A stretch of 64,000 bases of DNA from Comamonas sp. KCTC 72670 (lineage in GTDB: Bacteria > Myxococcota > Myxococcia > Myxococcales > Myxococcaceae): positions 64,814-128,813 of the forward strand of contig BNCN01000013.1 of NCBI GenBank assembly GCA_014656495.1. The letters run 5' to 3'. The position numbers and the translations under genes are program-made. Shown here piece by piece: positions 19,438-28,156 of this stretch. Numbering within the stretch: position 1 is the stretch's first letter; every line of letters starts with the position of its first letter. The notes beneath the pieces are model-generated. The model had not been told where the DNA came from and made no database searches. It worked only from the letters and a program-made list of their open reading frames with translations.

Positions 19438-20597
19438 CCCTGAATCCCGTTCATGTCCAGCGAGTACAGGAAGCCGTTGTTCGACAGCACGAACAGTTGC
19501 CGGCCGGCCACGAACGGCGGCGCGGTGATGCCACCGCCCGGGTTCCAGGCCACGCGCGAGCGGCCCGTCTTGGGCTCCAGGAACAGCAACGAACCGGACG
19601 TAGGCACCAGGAGCATTCCCTTGGCGAACACCGGAGCGAAGGCCGCCCGTTCCCCCAGGGGATGCGACCAGAGGAGCCGTCCCGTCTCCGCCAGGTAGGC
19701 GTCCACGCGGCCGTCGCCCGTGGCGAACAGCACCTGACCGCTGATCAGCAGCCCCGTCATGCCCGGCACCGAGGTGCTCCAGACCACGTCCCCGGTGTCC
19801 GCCTCGAGCGCGAAGATGCCGCTCTTGTAGGAGGTGACGTAGAGCTGCCCGTTGGCATCCATCACCGGGCTGCTGTCCACGTCCAGGAACTCGGAGCCCG
19901 GACCGGACAGCGAGCGCTCCCAGGTGACGCCGCCGTCGTCGGCGCTCAGCGCGACCACGTAGCCGTCGGAGAAGCCGATGTAGGCCACGCCCTCGCGGAC
20001 AAGCGGCCGGGAGGCGCCACGGACCGTGAAGCCCGTGGGCGGATCCCGCCGGTACTGCCAGGCCCACTGCCCGTCCGCGACCTTCACGGCGAACAGCGTG
20101 TCGCTCTCGGAGGCCACCAGCACCAGGCCCTCGGACACCACGGGCACGGTCGCCAGGGCCTCGCCCGCGACGTACTTCCACTTCTCTTCGCCCGTGGCCG
20201 CGTCCAGCGCGTACAGCACGCCGTCACCGCCCGGCACGTACGCGATCCCGTCCACCACGCGGGGACCCGCGTTGAACCGGTTCGCCGTCTTGTACAGCCA
20301 CTTGACCTTGCCGTCCGGCCCCACGCCCCGGGCGTAGCCGTCCCGGGTCAGCGCGATGGCCGTCCGGCTCACCGGGTCATACGCCGGTGACGCCGTCTCG
20401 CGCGGCCCGTACTCCAGCGTGGCCGGGGGCGACAGGGACGCCCACCAGTTCACGGAGAAGTAGTCGAGCGGCGCCTGGGACGCCGGCCGAGGGTACTCGG
20501 GGTTGCCGTAGAACTGCGTGCCACTGCAGCCGCCCAGAAGCCCCGCCACCACGGTGCTACCCAGCCAACGCTTCCAGCTCACGAGCCGCATCGTCAT
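19434..20597 (-). CDS. bamB: Outer membrane assembly lipoprotein BamB
   Basis: 387 residues. The signal sequence ends in lipobox LLGGC (Cys24). The remainder is an eight-bladed-type PQQ-like beta-propeller with repeated blades such as DGVLYALDAATGEEKWKY and SGIFALEADTGDVVWS. BamB is the propeller component of the BAM complex that inserts beta-barrel proteins. The gene order der, yfgM-like, bamB is that seen in E. coli, which supports orthology over a generic quinoprotein-like protein. It lies 11 bases after the YfgM-like gene and overlaps the Nudix gene by four bases. Confidence 0.9.
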   Translation of the reverse strand: MTMRLVSWKRWLGSTVVAGLLGGCSGTQFYGNPEYPRPASQAPLDYFSVNWWASLSPPATLEYGPRETASPAYDPVSRTAIALTRDGYARGVGPDGKVKWLYKTANRFNAGPRVVDGIAYVPGGDGVLYALDAATGEEKWKYVAGEALATVPVVSEGLVLVASESDTLFAVKVADGQWAWQYRRDPPTGFTVRGASRPLVREGVAYIGFSDGYVVALSADDGGVTWERSLSGPGSEFLDVDSSPVMDANGQLYVTSYKSGIFALEADTGDVVWSTSVPGMTGLLISGQVLFATGDGRVDAYLAETGRLLWSHPLGERAAFAPVFAKGMLLVPTSGSLLFLEPKTGRSRVAWNPGGGITAPPFVAGRQLFVLSNNGFLYSLDMNGIQG

Positions 20598-20608
20598 GGC
20601 GTGTGTAT

Positions 20609-21421
20609 CTACTCCGCGGCCGGAGCGGGCGCAGCCGCCGGAGCGGCCGGAGCCTCCGGGGCAGGAACCTTCACACCTTCGGACGCCAGCACCGCCAGGC
20701 GCTCGCCGGCCTGACGCGCCGCGGCCGTGTTCGGGTGCGCGGTGGTGAGCTTCGACAGCACCTGGGCCGCCTCCTCCTTCTTGCCCAGGAGGATGAGCAT
20801 GCGGGCCTTGTGGTAGTCGCCCATGCCCACGAGGAACGTGCCGCTGGCGGCGTTCATCTGCTCGAAGGCCTTGATGGCGTCGTCGAACTTGCCCTCGGCC
20901 TCGAGCGCGTAGCCCTGGCCCTCGAAGGCCTCGGCGCGGAGCGGGTCGTTCTGGGCCGCGCCCTTGAGGAACTCACCGAAGGCGGCCTGCGCGCCCGGGT
21001 AGTTGCCCAGCCGGAACTGCGCGTTGCCCTCGGTCAGGGCCGCCGTGGCCGCCGACCGGGTGCCACCGTGCTCCTTGCGGAACGCGTCCAGCGCCTTCAC
21101 CAGCTCCTGGTCGCGCTCCGTGACGTTCGCGAAGGGCTTCTCGGTGTCACCGGGCTGCGCGGGCTGCACGCCTTCCACGGGGCGGTCGAGAAGGCTGAGG
21201 GCCTGGCCCAGGGCCATGGCGGCCTTCTCCTCGCCGCGCTTGGACACCTCGCTGGCGATGGCCACGCCCACGCCGCCCAGGATGAGCACACCGGCGGCGA
21301 GGCCGATGATCTTCTGGCGCTGGGCAAGCCAGTCGCTCGCCTCGGTGCCGGCCTTCTGGAAGGTGTCCGGCTGGCTGAGCTCTTTCTGGCGAATCTTCTC
21401 GGTCTTGGTGGTTCCGGCCAC
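20609..21421 (-). CDS. YfgM-like tetratricopeptide membrane protein
   Basis: 270 residues. The cytoplasmic N-terminus contains a transmembrane helix (KIIGLAAGVLILGGVGVAIA, about 37-56), followed by TPR-like helical repeats (about 115-235) including NYPGAQAAFGEFL and KFDDAIKAFEQM, and an Ala/Pro-rich tail. In E. coli, YfgM associates with SecYEG and periplasmic chaperones. The order der, this gene, bamB matches that locus. The start is GTG 21421, with AGAGG upstream. Confidence in the family is good; the exact role is inferred from synteny. Confidence 0.85.
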   Translation of the reverse strand: MAGTTKTEKIRQKELSQPDTFQKAGTEASDWLAQRQKIIGLAAGVLILGGVGVAIASEVSKRGEEKAAMALGQALSLLDRPVEGVQPAQPGDTEKPFANVTERDQELVKALDAFRKEHGGTRSAATAALTEGNAQFRLGNYPGAQAAFGEFLKGAAQNDPLRAEAFEGQGYALEAEGKFDDAIKAFEQMNAASGTFLVGMGDYHKARMLILLGKKEEAAQVLSKLTTAHPNTAAARQAGERLAVLASEGVKVPAPEAPAAPAAAPAPAAE

Positions 21422-21493
21422 GTCTGGAAACCTCTGGATTTAGAGCGGCGCACTGTATGGAGCGCGCGCTACGAGTGTCAACGCACTGACGCC

Positions 21494-22873
21494 TCAGCGC
21501 TTCCCCTGGCGCTGCGGCCGTTTGCGGGCCTCGCGCTTGGCCTGCCCGGGCCGGCCCTTGAAGATGAGCCGGATGGGCACGCGCAGGTCGAACGTCTTGC
21601 GCAGCTGGTTGGTGATGTACCGCTTGTACATGTCCGGAACGCCTTCCGGATGGTTCACGGTGAGCGCGAAGGTCGGCGGCGCCGCCGCCACCTGGGCGAT
21701 GTAGTACAGCCGCAGGGGCTTGCCCCGGACGATGGGCGCCGGGTTGTTGTCGACCATGTGCTCCAGCAGCCGGTTGAGCTGCGGCGTGGGCGCCCGGAAG
21801 CGGAACTGCTCGGCGAGCTCCGTCGCGACGTCCACCACCTTCTCCACCTTGGAGCCCGTCAGGGCGGAGGTGAAGAGGATGGGCGCATAGCCCACGAACT
21901 TGAGGGCGTACTTGAGGGACTCGCGGTAGGTCTCCTGCCGGCGCTGGTCCGCGCCCACCAGGTCCCACTTGTTCACGACGATGACCAGCGCGCGGCCGCG
22001 CTCCTCGGCCAGGCCCGCCAGCTTCGCGTCCTGGTCCACCGCGGGCTCCGTGGCGTCCATCAGCAGCACCGCCACGTCGCTGCGCTCCATCGCCTTCAGC
22101 GCGGCGATGACGGAGAACTGCTCCACGCGCTGGGCAATGGACTTCTTGCGCCGGATGCCCGCCGTGTCGGTGAGGACGATCTTCCGGCCCTTGTACGTCA
22201 GCTCGGAGTCCACCGGATCACGCGTGGTGCCCGCGACCTCGCTGGCCACCACCCGCTTCTCCTTCAGGATGGCGTTGACCAGCGTGCTCTTGCCCGCGTT
22301 GGGCCGGCCGATGATGGCCATGCGGATGAGCCCGTCATCCGGCGGGGCCTCATCGTCCTCGCCCTCTTCCTTGGGCGGCAGCTTGGACGTGACGGCGTCG
22401 AACAGCTCCTGCATGCCCAGGCCGTGCTCGGCGGACAGCGGCTGCACGTCGCCCAGGCCCAGGCGGTAGAACTCACCGGCCAGGGCCAGCATCTGCCCCG
22501 TCGTCGTGTCCAGCTTGTTGGCGGCCAGCACCACCGGCTTGCCGCTCTTGCGCAGGAAGTTGGCCACGGCCTCGTCCGCCGCGGTGAGGCCCGCGCGGGC
22601 GTCCGTGACGAAGACGATGACGTCGCACTCGTCCACGGCCAGCTGGGCCTGCTCCCGCACCTGCTGCAGGAGCTGGTCCTCGTCACCGGGCACGAAGCCG
22701 CCGGTGTCGATGAAGGTGAACTTGCGGCCTTCCCACTCCGCGTCCGCGTAGTGGCGGTCCCGCGTCACGCCGGGCTCGTCCTGCACCAGCGCGAGGCGGC
22801 GGCCCGCGAGCCGGTTGAACAGCGTGCTCTTGCCCACGTTGGGGCGTCCGACAATGGCGACCAGGGGCTTCAT
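21494..22873 (-). CDS. der: Ribosome biogenesis GTPase Der (EngA)
   Basis: 459 residues with two tandem GTPase domains, the hallmark of Der: G1 motifs GRPNVGKST near residue 9 and GRPNAGKST near 200, each followed by DTGG/DTAG and NKLD/NKWD motifs, then the C-terminal KH-like domain. It acts in 50S ribosomal subunit assembly. The start ATG 22873 is one base beyond the era stop (TGAGATG), implying coupling. Frame extension to 23002 is overlap with era. The C-terminus is rich in Lys/Arg (REARKRPQRQGKR), as is common for Der. Confidence 0.97.
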   Translation of the reverse strand: MKPLVAIVGRPNVGKSTLFNRLAGRRLALVQDEPGVTRDRHYADAEWEGRKFTFIDTGGFVPGDEDQLLQQVREQAQLAVDECDVIVFVTDARAGLTAADEAVANFLRKSGKPVVLAANKLDTTTGQMLALAGEFYRLGLGDVQPLSAEHGLGMQELFDAVTSKLPPKEEGEDDEAPPDDGLIRMAIIGRPNAGKSTLVNAILKEKRVVASEVAGTTRDPVDSELTYKGRKIVLTDTAGIRRKKSIAQRVEQFSVIAALKAMERSDVAVLLMDATEPAVDQDAKLAGLAEERGRALVIVVNKWDLVGADQRRQETYRESLKYALKFVGYAPILFTSALTGSKVEKVVDVATELAEQFRFRAPTPQLNRLLEHMVDNNPAPIVRGKPLRLYYIAQVAAAPPTFALTVNHPEGVPDMYKRYITNQLRKTFDLRVPIRLIFKGRPGQAKREARKRPQRQGKR

Positions 22874-22874
22874 C

Positions 22875-23819
22875 TCAGTCGTATCCCAGCTTCTTGAGGC
22901 CTTCGGGGCGCTCGCTCCAGCGCGGTTCCACGCGCACGCGCAGGTCCAGGTAGACGTGCGCGCCCAGCAGCCGCTGCACGGACTTGCGTGCGTCGGTGCC
23001 AATGGTCTTCAGCATCTGCCCCTGCTTGCCAATGATGATGGCCTTCTGGCTGTCGCGCTCCACGAAGATGGACGCGGCGATGCGGATGAGTCCGCCCAGT
23101 TGATTCGGCGGCGTGCCCGGCCGGGGCTCGCGCTCGGATTCGTCGAAGATGTCCACCACCACCGCCGTGGAGTACGGAATCTCCTGGCGGCAGTGCCGCA
23201 GCACCTGCTCCCGGATGTACTCCGCCACCAGCGCGCGCTCCTGCTGGTCGGTGAGCATGTCCTCGTCGAAGACGTTCTCTCCCTCCGGCAGGTGCCCGAG
23301 CACGGTGCGGAACAGGTGCTCCACGCCGTCCTTCTCCCGGGCGGAGATGGGCACCACCTCCGCGAAGGGGAACTCGTTGCGGTACAGGTCGATGAGCGGC
23401 AGCAGCTGCGACTTGGGGACGCTGTCGATCTTGTTGATGACCAGGAAGGTCGGCTTGCCGATCTTCTGCAGCCGCTCGAGGATGGCGCGGTTGCCCGGGC
23501 TCACCTCGGGCTTCTCGCCCGCCGGGGGCTCGATGAGGAAGAGGACCAGGTCCACCTCCTCGGCGGCCTGGAGCGCCACCTCGACCATGTAGCGGTTCAG
23601 CTCGCCCTTGGCCTGGTGGATGCCCGGCGTGTCGATGAACGCCACCTGCCCCTCCGGGCGGGTGACGACGCCGAGGATGCGGTTGCGGGTCGTCTGCGGC
23701 TTGGGCGAGACGATGGCGATCTTCTCGCCGGTCAATGCATTGAGCAGCGTGCTCTTGCCCACGTTGGGGCGCCCGATGAGGGCGGCGAAGCCGCTGCGGT
23801 GGTTCTTGGGGGAGGCCAT
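22875..23819 (-). CDS. era: GTPase Era
   Basis: 314 residues. GTPase domain with GRPNVGKST, DTPGIH and NKID motifs, followed by a C-terminal KH domain (ASIFVERDSQKAIIIGKQGQ, containing the GxxG loop of the KH fold). Era binds the 3' end of 16S rRNA and functions in 30S maturation. The start ATG 23819 lies at the conserved N-terminus (MASPKNHRSGF). It is immediately followed by der. The pairing of two ribosome-assembly GTPases, with rnc about 1.5 kb upstream in the same direction, recalls the rnc-era clusters of other bacteria. Confidence 0.97.
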   Translation of the reverse strand: MASPKNHRSGFAALIGRPNVGKSTLLNALTGEKIAIVSPKPQTTRNRILGVVTRPEGQVAFIDTPGIHQAKGELNRYMVEVALQAAEEVDLVLFLIEPPAGEKPEVSPGNRAILERLQKIGKPTFLVINKIDSVPKSQLLPLIDLYRNEFPFAEVVPISAREKDGVEHLFRTVLGHLPEGENVFDEDMLTDQQERALVAEYIREQVLRHCRQEIPYSTAVVVDIFDESEREPRPGTPPNQLGGLIRIAASIFVERDSQKAIIIGKQGQMLKTIGTDARKSVQRLLGAHVYLDLRVRVEPRWSERPEGLKKLGYD

Positions 23820-23942
23820 TGCTTCGAAGGTGGTCTGGGTCGCCGCGTCGCCGCGGGGGCCCGAAAAAGGAACTGCAGAACAGCGCCCTATCACAGCTCA
23901 CCGCCCGCCCGGTCCATTGGGAACGGGCGGCGAGCGGTCAGG

Positions 23943-24494
23943 CTACGGCTGGGTCGTCGAGATGGTCAGCTTGTTGATGACGACGTCCTGGCGGGGACGG
24001 TCGTTTCCGTCGCGGGGCGCGCCGGCGATCTTCTCCACGACGTCGTAGCCGCTGAGCACCTCACCGAAGATGGTGTGCTTGTTGTTGAGGTACGTCGGCT
24101 TGGACGTGGTGATGAAGAACTGGCTGCCGTTGGTGTTGGGGCGGCCGATGTTGGCCGTGGCCAGCAGACCCACTTTGTCGAAGGTCCGGCCGCTCTGGTA
24201 CTCGTCGTCCACGTTGAAGCCCGGGCCGCCGCGGCCGGTGCCCGTGGGGTCACCGCCCTGAATCATGAAGCCCGGAATCACGCGGTGGAAGATGATGCCG
24301 TCGTAGTACGCGCGCTGCGTCTTCTCGCCCGTCTTCGGGTCCTGGAAGGGCAGCTCGCCCGTCGCCAGGCCCACGAAGCTGCTCACCGTCTTCGGCGCGT
24401 CCTTCGAGAACAGCTTCACCACGATCTTGCCGAGCGTGGTGTCGAAGGTGGCGTAAAGGTCATTGCCCGCGCGGGCCTCGTCCAACATTCCCAT
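23943..24494 (-). CDS. Cyclophilin-type peptidyl-prolyl cis-trans isomerase, cytoplasmic
   Basis: 183 residues without a signal peptide. Cyclophilin signatures are complete: FHRVIPGFMIQGGDPTGTG with the catalytic Arg, SQFFITT and NNKHTIFGEV. It catalyses prolyl cis-trans isomerisation. The start ATG 24494 has a strong GGGAGGG ribosome-binding site. A second, exported cyclophilin gene lies 48 bases upstream on the same strand; the two share most of their cores and look like a tandem duplication with different localisation. Confidence 0.95.
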   Translation of the reverse strand: MGMLDEARAGNDLYATFDTTLGKIVVKLFSKDAPKTVSSFVGLATGELPFQDPKTGEKTQRAYYDGIIFHRVIPGFMIQGGDPTGTGRGGPGFNVDDEYQSGRTFDKVGLLATANIGRPNTNGSQFFITTSKPTYLNNKHTIFGEVLSGYDVVEKIAGAPRDGNDRPRQDVVINKLTISTTQP

Positions 24495-24542
24495 GCTACC
24501 CTCCCGTGTGGGGGCCCGTCGAAGGGACGGGCCCGAATGGTG

Positions 24543-25250
24543 TCACGGCCTTGGTGAAACCGACTTCGCGCCCGCGGCCTTCTGGGGCGCTGCTCCCTTG
24601 CTCGCCGCGGGGGCCGTCACGCCCGCGGGAGCCTTGTCCCCCAGCACCACCCGGTTGAGCATCACCGCGGTACGGGGACGGTCCCGGTTGTCCCGGGGCA
24701 CCTTGCCAATCTTCTCCACCACGTCATAGCCCGCCACCACCTCACCGAAGATGGTGTGCTTGTTGTTCAGGTAGCCCGGCGTGGAGGTGGTGATGAAGAA
24801 CTGGCTGCCATTGGTGTTGGGCCCGGCGTTGGCCATGGCCAGCAGGCCGACCTTGTTGAAGGTCCGGCCGCTCTGGAACTCATCCGCGAAGCGGTAGCCC
24901 GGGTCTCCGAGCCCCGTGCCGGTGGGGTCACCGGCCTGAATCATGAAACCGGGAATCACGCGGTGGAACACCGTGCCGTCGTAGAGCGGCTTCGTCGACA
25001 TCTCCCCGGACCGGGCGTCCCGCCACGCCTTCTCACCGGCGGCGAGCCCCACGAAGTTGGCCACCGTCTTGGGCGCCTCCTTGGAGAAGAGCCGGACGAT
25101 GATGTCGCCCTCGCTCGTCTGGAGCGTGGCGTAGACGTCCTTGCCGGAGGCCGCCTTGCGGGTCCACTTGCCGGAGTCCGCGGCCAGGACGGAGCCCGCC
25201 CACAGGCAGGTGACCAGCGCGAGCGTCTTTCGGAGGGAGGCGGGGGGCAT
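24543..25250 (-). CDS. Cyclophilin-type peptidyl-prolyl cis-trans isomerase, exported
   Basis: 235 residues. The start ATG 25250 gives a signal peptide (MPPASLRKTLALVTCLWAG...VLAAD), so the mature protein is periplasmic. The cyclophilin core matches the neighbouring cytoplasmic paralogue (FHRVIPGFMIQAGDPTGTG, GSQFFITTS, NNKHTIFGEV). An Ala/Pro-rich C-terminal tail of about 35 residues is absent from the paralogue. It probably assists folding of exported proteins. A longer in-frame start at 25301 would bury the signal peptide and is less likely. Confidence 0.93.
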   Translation of the reverse strand: MPPASLRKTLALVTCLWAGSVLAADSGKWTRKAASGKDVYATLQTSEGDIIVRLFSKEAPKTVANFVGLAAGEKAWRDARSGEMSTKPLYDGTVFHRVIPGFMIQAGDPTGTGLGDPGYRFADEFQSGRTFNKVGLLAMANAGPNTNGSQFFITTSTPGYLNNKHTIFGEVVAGYDVVEKIGKVPRDNRDRPRTAVMLNRVVLGDKAPAGVTAPAASKGAAPQKAAGAKSVSPRP

Positions 25251-25297
25251 CGTGGCGCGGCACCTTACGCGCCGCCCCCTGCCCCATCCAAGGGGTT

Positions 25298-26080
25298 TCA
25301 CGCCGGGGTGTCGTGTCCTGGCGTTCCGGGCGGGGGCGAGGTGGGACAGGCGGCCCCATCCTGGAGCTTCTCCAGGGTGGCCTGCGCGGCGGACTGCTCC
25401 GCCTCCTTCTTGCTGCGTCCAGAGGCCCGGGCGAAGGCGGTGTCGCCCAGCATCAGCTCCACCTCGAACACCTTGGAGTGTTCCGGACCGGACTCGGACA
25501 CCACCTTGTATCGGGGCTGGAGCTTGAGCCGCTCGTGGGCCAGCTCCTGGAGCAGCGTCTTGTAGTCGAGCCGGCCCTGCCCGCTGGACACCTCGTCCAG
25601 CAGCTCCGCGAAGTACCGGTCCACCAGGGCCACCGCCGGGTCCAGCCCGCTGGTGAGGAACACCGCGCCGAAGACGGCCTCCAGCGCGTCCGCGAGCACG
25701 GAGTTCTTCTCCCGGCCGCCGGACATGAGCTCGCCCCGGCCGAGCAGCAGCAGGTCCCCCAGCGGGAGGGTCCGGGCCACGCGGGCCAGGCCGTCCTCGT
25801 TGACGACGCGGGCGCGCATCTTGGTCAGGTCACCCTCGGGCAGCCCCGGACAGCGCGCCATCAACCGGTGGCTGACGGCCAGGTTGACCACCGCGTCGCC
25901 CAGGAACTCCAGGCGCTGGTTGTCCTTCAGGTCCTTGTCCCGGGACTCGTTGACGTACGTCTTGTGCGTCAGGGCCTCGAGCGCCGTCTCCATCCGGGAG
26001 AACTTCAGGCCCAGCCGTGACTCCAGCACCTGAACCCGCTCCGACGGGTTCATCTTGTCCGCACCACTCAACGCAATCAC
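25298..26080 (-). CDS. rnc: Ribonuclease III
   Basis: 260 residues. RNase III catalytic domain with signature NQRLEFLGDAVV (Glu58, Asp62) and a C-terminal double-stranded RNA-binding domain (about 175-245, DYKTLLQELAHERL...AQATLEKL). It processes rRNA precursors and structured mRNAs. The start is taken at GTG 26080, which overlaps the preceding stop as GTGA; a TTG at 26071 lies at better distance from a GGAG, and ATG 26053 is a further option. The Pro-rich tail after the dsRBD is an unremarkable extension. Confidence 0.96.
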   Translation of the reverse strand: MIALSGADKMNPSERVQVLESRLGLKFSRMETALEALTHKTYVNESRDKDLKDNQRLEFLGDAVVNLAVSHRLMARCPGLPEGDLTKMRARVVNEDGLARVARTLPLGDLLLLGRGELMSGGREKNSVLADALEAVFGAVFLTSGLDPAVALVDRYFAELLDEVSSGQGRLDYKTLLQELAHERLKLQPRYKVVSESGPEHSKVFEVELMLGDTAFARASGRSKKEAEQSAAQATLEKLQDGAACPTSPPPGTPGHDTPA

Positions 26081-26940
26081 TCCTGAGGCGTGTCCGGACC
26101 CACCAGCCTCACGGCCGCGGGGGCGACCTTCAGGAGGTCCGCCACCATCCGCACGATGCCTGGAAACTCATCCAGTTCGAACCGCCCCGCCCACTCCTTG
26201 CCCTGGGGCCCGGCCAGCAGGCCCCGGAAGGTGCGGCCCGCCACCCGGGCGGCCGCGAAGCGGTAGGGACGGCCCTCCACCTGCAACTGCGCCAGCAGCT
26301 CCAGGCTGCTGCGGGGCGGCACCAGGGCCTCGGCGCCGAACTTCTCCACGATGTCCGAGAAGCGCACCAGCCCGGCGCCCACCGGCGTGGCCTGGGGACG
26401 CGAGGCCGGCTCACCGAAGAGCGCGACCAGGTAGCCCGTCAGCGCGGCCCGCTCGCGGAACTCCGACAGCTCCAGCGTGTGGCCCGTGCCGGAAGGCAGC
26501 TCCTCGCGGCCTCGAGAGACGCGGGCCACCCGGAAGTTGCCCAGCCGGTCCGACACCAGCGTGACGGACAGCTCGCCGTCCGCGACGTCCGTGGACAGCT
26601 CCAGCGTCTCCGGCTCCACGCGCGGCGTCAGCCCCAGGACCTGGAGCTCCGCCGAGCGGCGCTGGACGTGGAAGATGTGCTCGTTGAACGCGTCCGCGAG
26701 CAGCGCCTCGATGTCCGCCACGTCGCTGAGCGCGCCAATCAGGATGGGGGCCAGCCCCACCACCGCCGGCGGCGAGATGGGGATGAGCCGATCCCCCATG
26801 ACCTGGAAGGTCACCTCCGGGATGAAGGCCCGGGTGACGGGATTGACCAGTGGCGACGCCTCGAGGTCCAGCACCGCCTCGGTGCCGGCCACGTCCTCTC
26901 GCAACTGCAGCCCGAGACCTTCCAGCCGCGCGGTGTCCAT
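26077..26940 (-). CDS. Hypothetical protein coupled to acyl-CoA dehydrogenase and rnc
   Basis: 287 residues with no signal peptide or transmembrane segment. I do not recognise a family. The sequence alternates hydrophobic beta-like stretches (FIPEVTFQVMGDRLIPIS, LELSTDVADGELSVTLV) and ends in a helical, acidic region. It begins at ATG 26940, overlapping the dehydrogenase stop by one base (TGATG), and its own stop overlaps the rnc GTG start by four bases, so it is translationally coupled on both sides. A role in metabolism or RNA processing cannot be assigned. Confidence 0.8.
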   Translation of the reverse strand: MDTARLEGLGLQLREDVAGTEAVLDLEASPLVNPVTRAFIPEVTFQVMGDRLIPISPPAVVGLAPILIGALSDVADIEALLADAFNEHIFHVQRRSAELQVLGLTPRVEPETLELSTDVADGELSVTLVSDRLGNFRVARVSRGREELPSGTGHTLELSEFRERAALTGYLVALFGEPASRPQATPVGAGLVRFSDIVEKFGAEALVPPRSSLELLAQLQVEGRPYRFAAARVAGRTFRGLLAGPQGKEWAGRFELDEFPGIVRMVADLLKVAPAAVRLVGPDTPQE

Positions 26941-28085
26941 CAAGCCCCTTTGAAGATTTCCCGGGCGATGATTGTACGCTGGATCTCGCTGGTGCCTTCG
27001 CCGATCTCACACAGCTTCGCGTCGCGAAGGTAGCGCTCGACGGGGAACTCACGGGTGTAACCGTACCCACCGTGGATCTGCACCGCCTTGTTGCAGGCCC
27101 GCATGGCGGACTCGGAGGCGAAGAGCTTGGCCATGGAGGCCTCGCGCGAGTACGGCTTGCCCTCGTCGGCCAGCTTCGCGGCGCGGTGGACGAGCAGCCG
27201 GGCGGCGTCGATCTCCGTCTTCATGTCCGCCATCATCCAGCGCAGGCCCTGGAACTCGCTGATGGGCTGACCGAACGCGGTGCGCTCGCGGGAGTAACCG
27301 ACGGACTCCTCCAGGGCGCCGCGGCCCAGGCCCACGGCCAGCGCGCCAATGGTGATGCGGCCGCGGTCGAGGATCTTCATCGTGTCGATGAAGCCATGGT
27401 CGACCTCCCCCACGCGGGCGGAGTCCGGCAGCTCGACGTTCTCCAGGATGAGCTCGGCGGTGTCCGAGGAGCGCATGCCCAGCTTGCCGTGGATGGCGCG
27501 CTGGCTGAACCCCGGCACGTCCTTCTCCAGCACGAAGGCGGTGATGCCCTTCTGCCGCTTCTCCGGCGAGGTGAGCGCGAGCACCACGAACACGTCACCC
27601 ACGGTACCCTGGGTGATGAACATCTTGGTGCCGTTGAGCACCCACGTGTCGCCCTTGCGCACCGCCGTGGTCTTCATGCTGGACGCGTCCGAGCCGGACC
27701 CGGGCTCCGTCAGGCCCCACGCGCCCAGGTACTCGGCGGTGGCGAGCTTGGGCAGGTACTGCTGGCGCTGCGCGTCGTTGCCGAAGACGCGCAGGTGGCT
27801 GGTGCCCAGGCCGTTGTGGCTGGCCACCGTCAGCGCGAGCGAGCCGTCGTAGCGGGCGATCTCCTCCACGGCGACCGCCACGGCGAGCGAGTCCATGGCG
27901 GCGCCGCCGAACTCCTCGCCCACGAGGATGCCCATCACCCCGAGCTGACCCAGCTCCTTGACGACCTCCATGGGGAATTTCTCGTCCTTGTCCCACTCGC
28001 GTGCGTAGGGCTTCACCCGCCGTTCACAGAATTCGCGGATGGAGGACTGGAGGGCGCGGTGGCTTTCAGGAAGTTCGAAATCCAT
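26940..28085 (-). CDS. Acyl-CoA dehydrogenase (short-chain type)
   Basis: 381 residues, full length for the family. It oxidises acyl-CoA to trans-2-enoyl-CoA with FAD, passing electrons to electron-transfer flavoprotein. Signatures visible: [16 protein letters not shown] (FAD and substrate binding), the [20 protein letters not shown] block and the catalytic base Glu363 in [10 protein letters not shown]. The base in this position is that of short-chain and short-branched-chain enzymes, not of isovaleryl-CoA dehydrogenase, which uses a Glu about 110 residues earlier. An acyl-CoA carboxylase subunit lies 71 bases upstream, suggesting one catabolic operon. The exact substrate is unresolved. Confidence 0.94.
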   Translation of the reverse strand: MDFELPESHRALQSSIREFCERRVKPYAREWDKDEKFPMEVVKELGQLGVMGILVGEEFGGAAMDSLAVAVAVEEIARYDGSLALTVASHNGLGTSHLRVFGNDAQRQQYLPKLATAEYLGAWGLTEPGSGSDASSMKTTAVRKGDTWVLNGTKMFITQGTVGDVFVVLALTSPEKRQKGITAFVLEKDVPGFSQRAIHGKLGMRSSDTAELILENVELPDSARVGEVDHGFIDTMKILDRGRITIGALAVGLGRGALEESVGYSRERTAFGQPISEFQGLRWMMADMKTEIDAARLLVHRAAKLADEGKPYSREASMAKLFASESAMRACNKAVQIHGGYGYTREFPVERYLRDAKLCEIGEGTSEIQRTIIAREIFKGA

Positions 28086-28156
28086 GGTGTCGACAGGATC
28101 TATAGCAAACGGCCCGGATGCAGCCCGGGCCTTCGAGGTGAAGTAACGCTACCTAC

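Noticed and set aside
26940-28085. Isovaleryl-CoA dehydrogenase assignment for the acyl-CoA dehydrogenase
   Set aside because: The catalytic Glu is in the C-terminal [10 protein letters not shown], the short-chain-type position, not the isovaleryl type.
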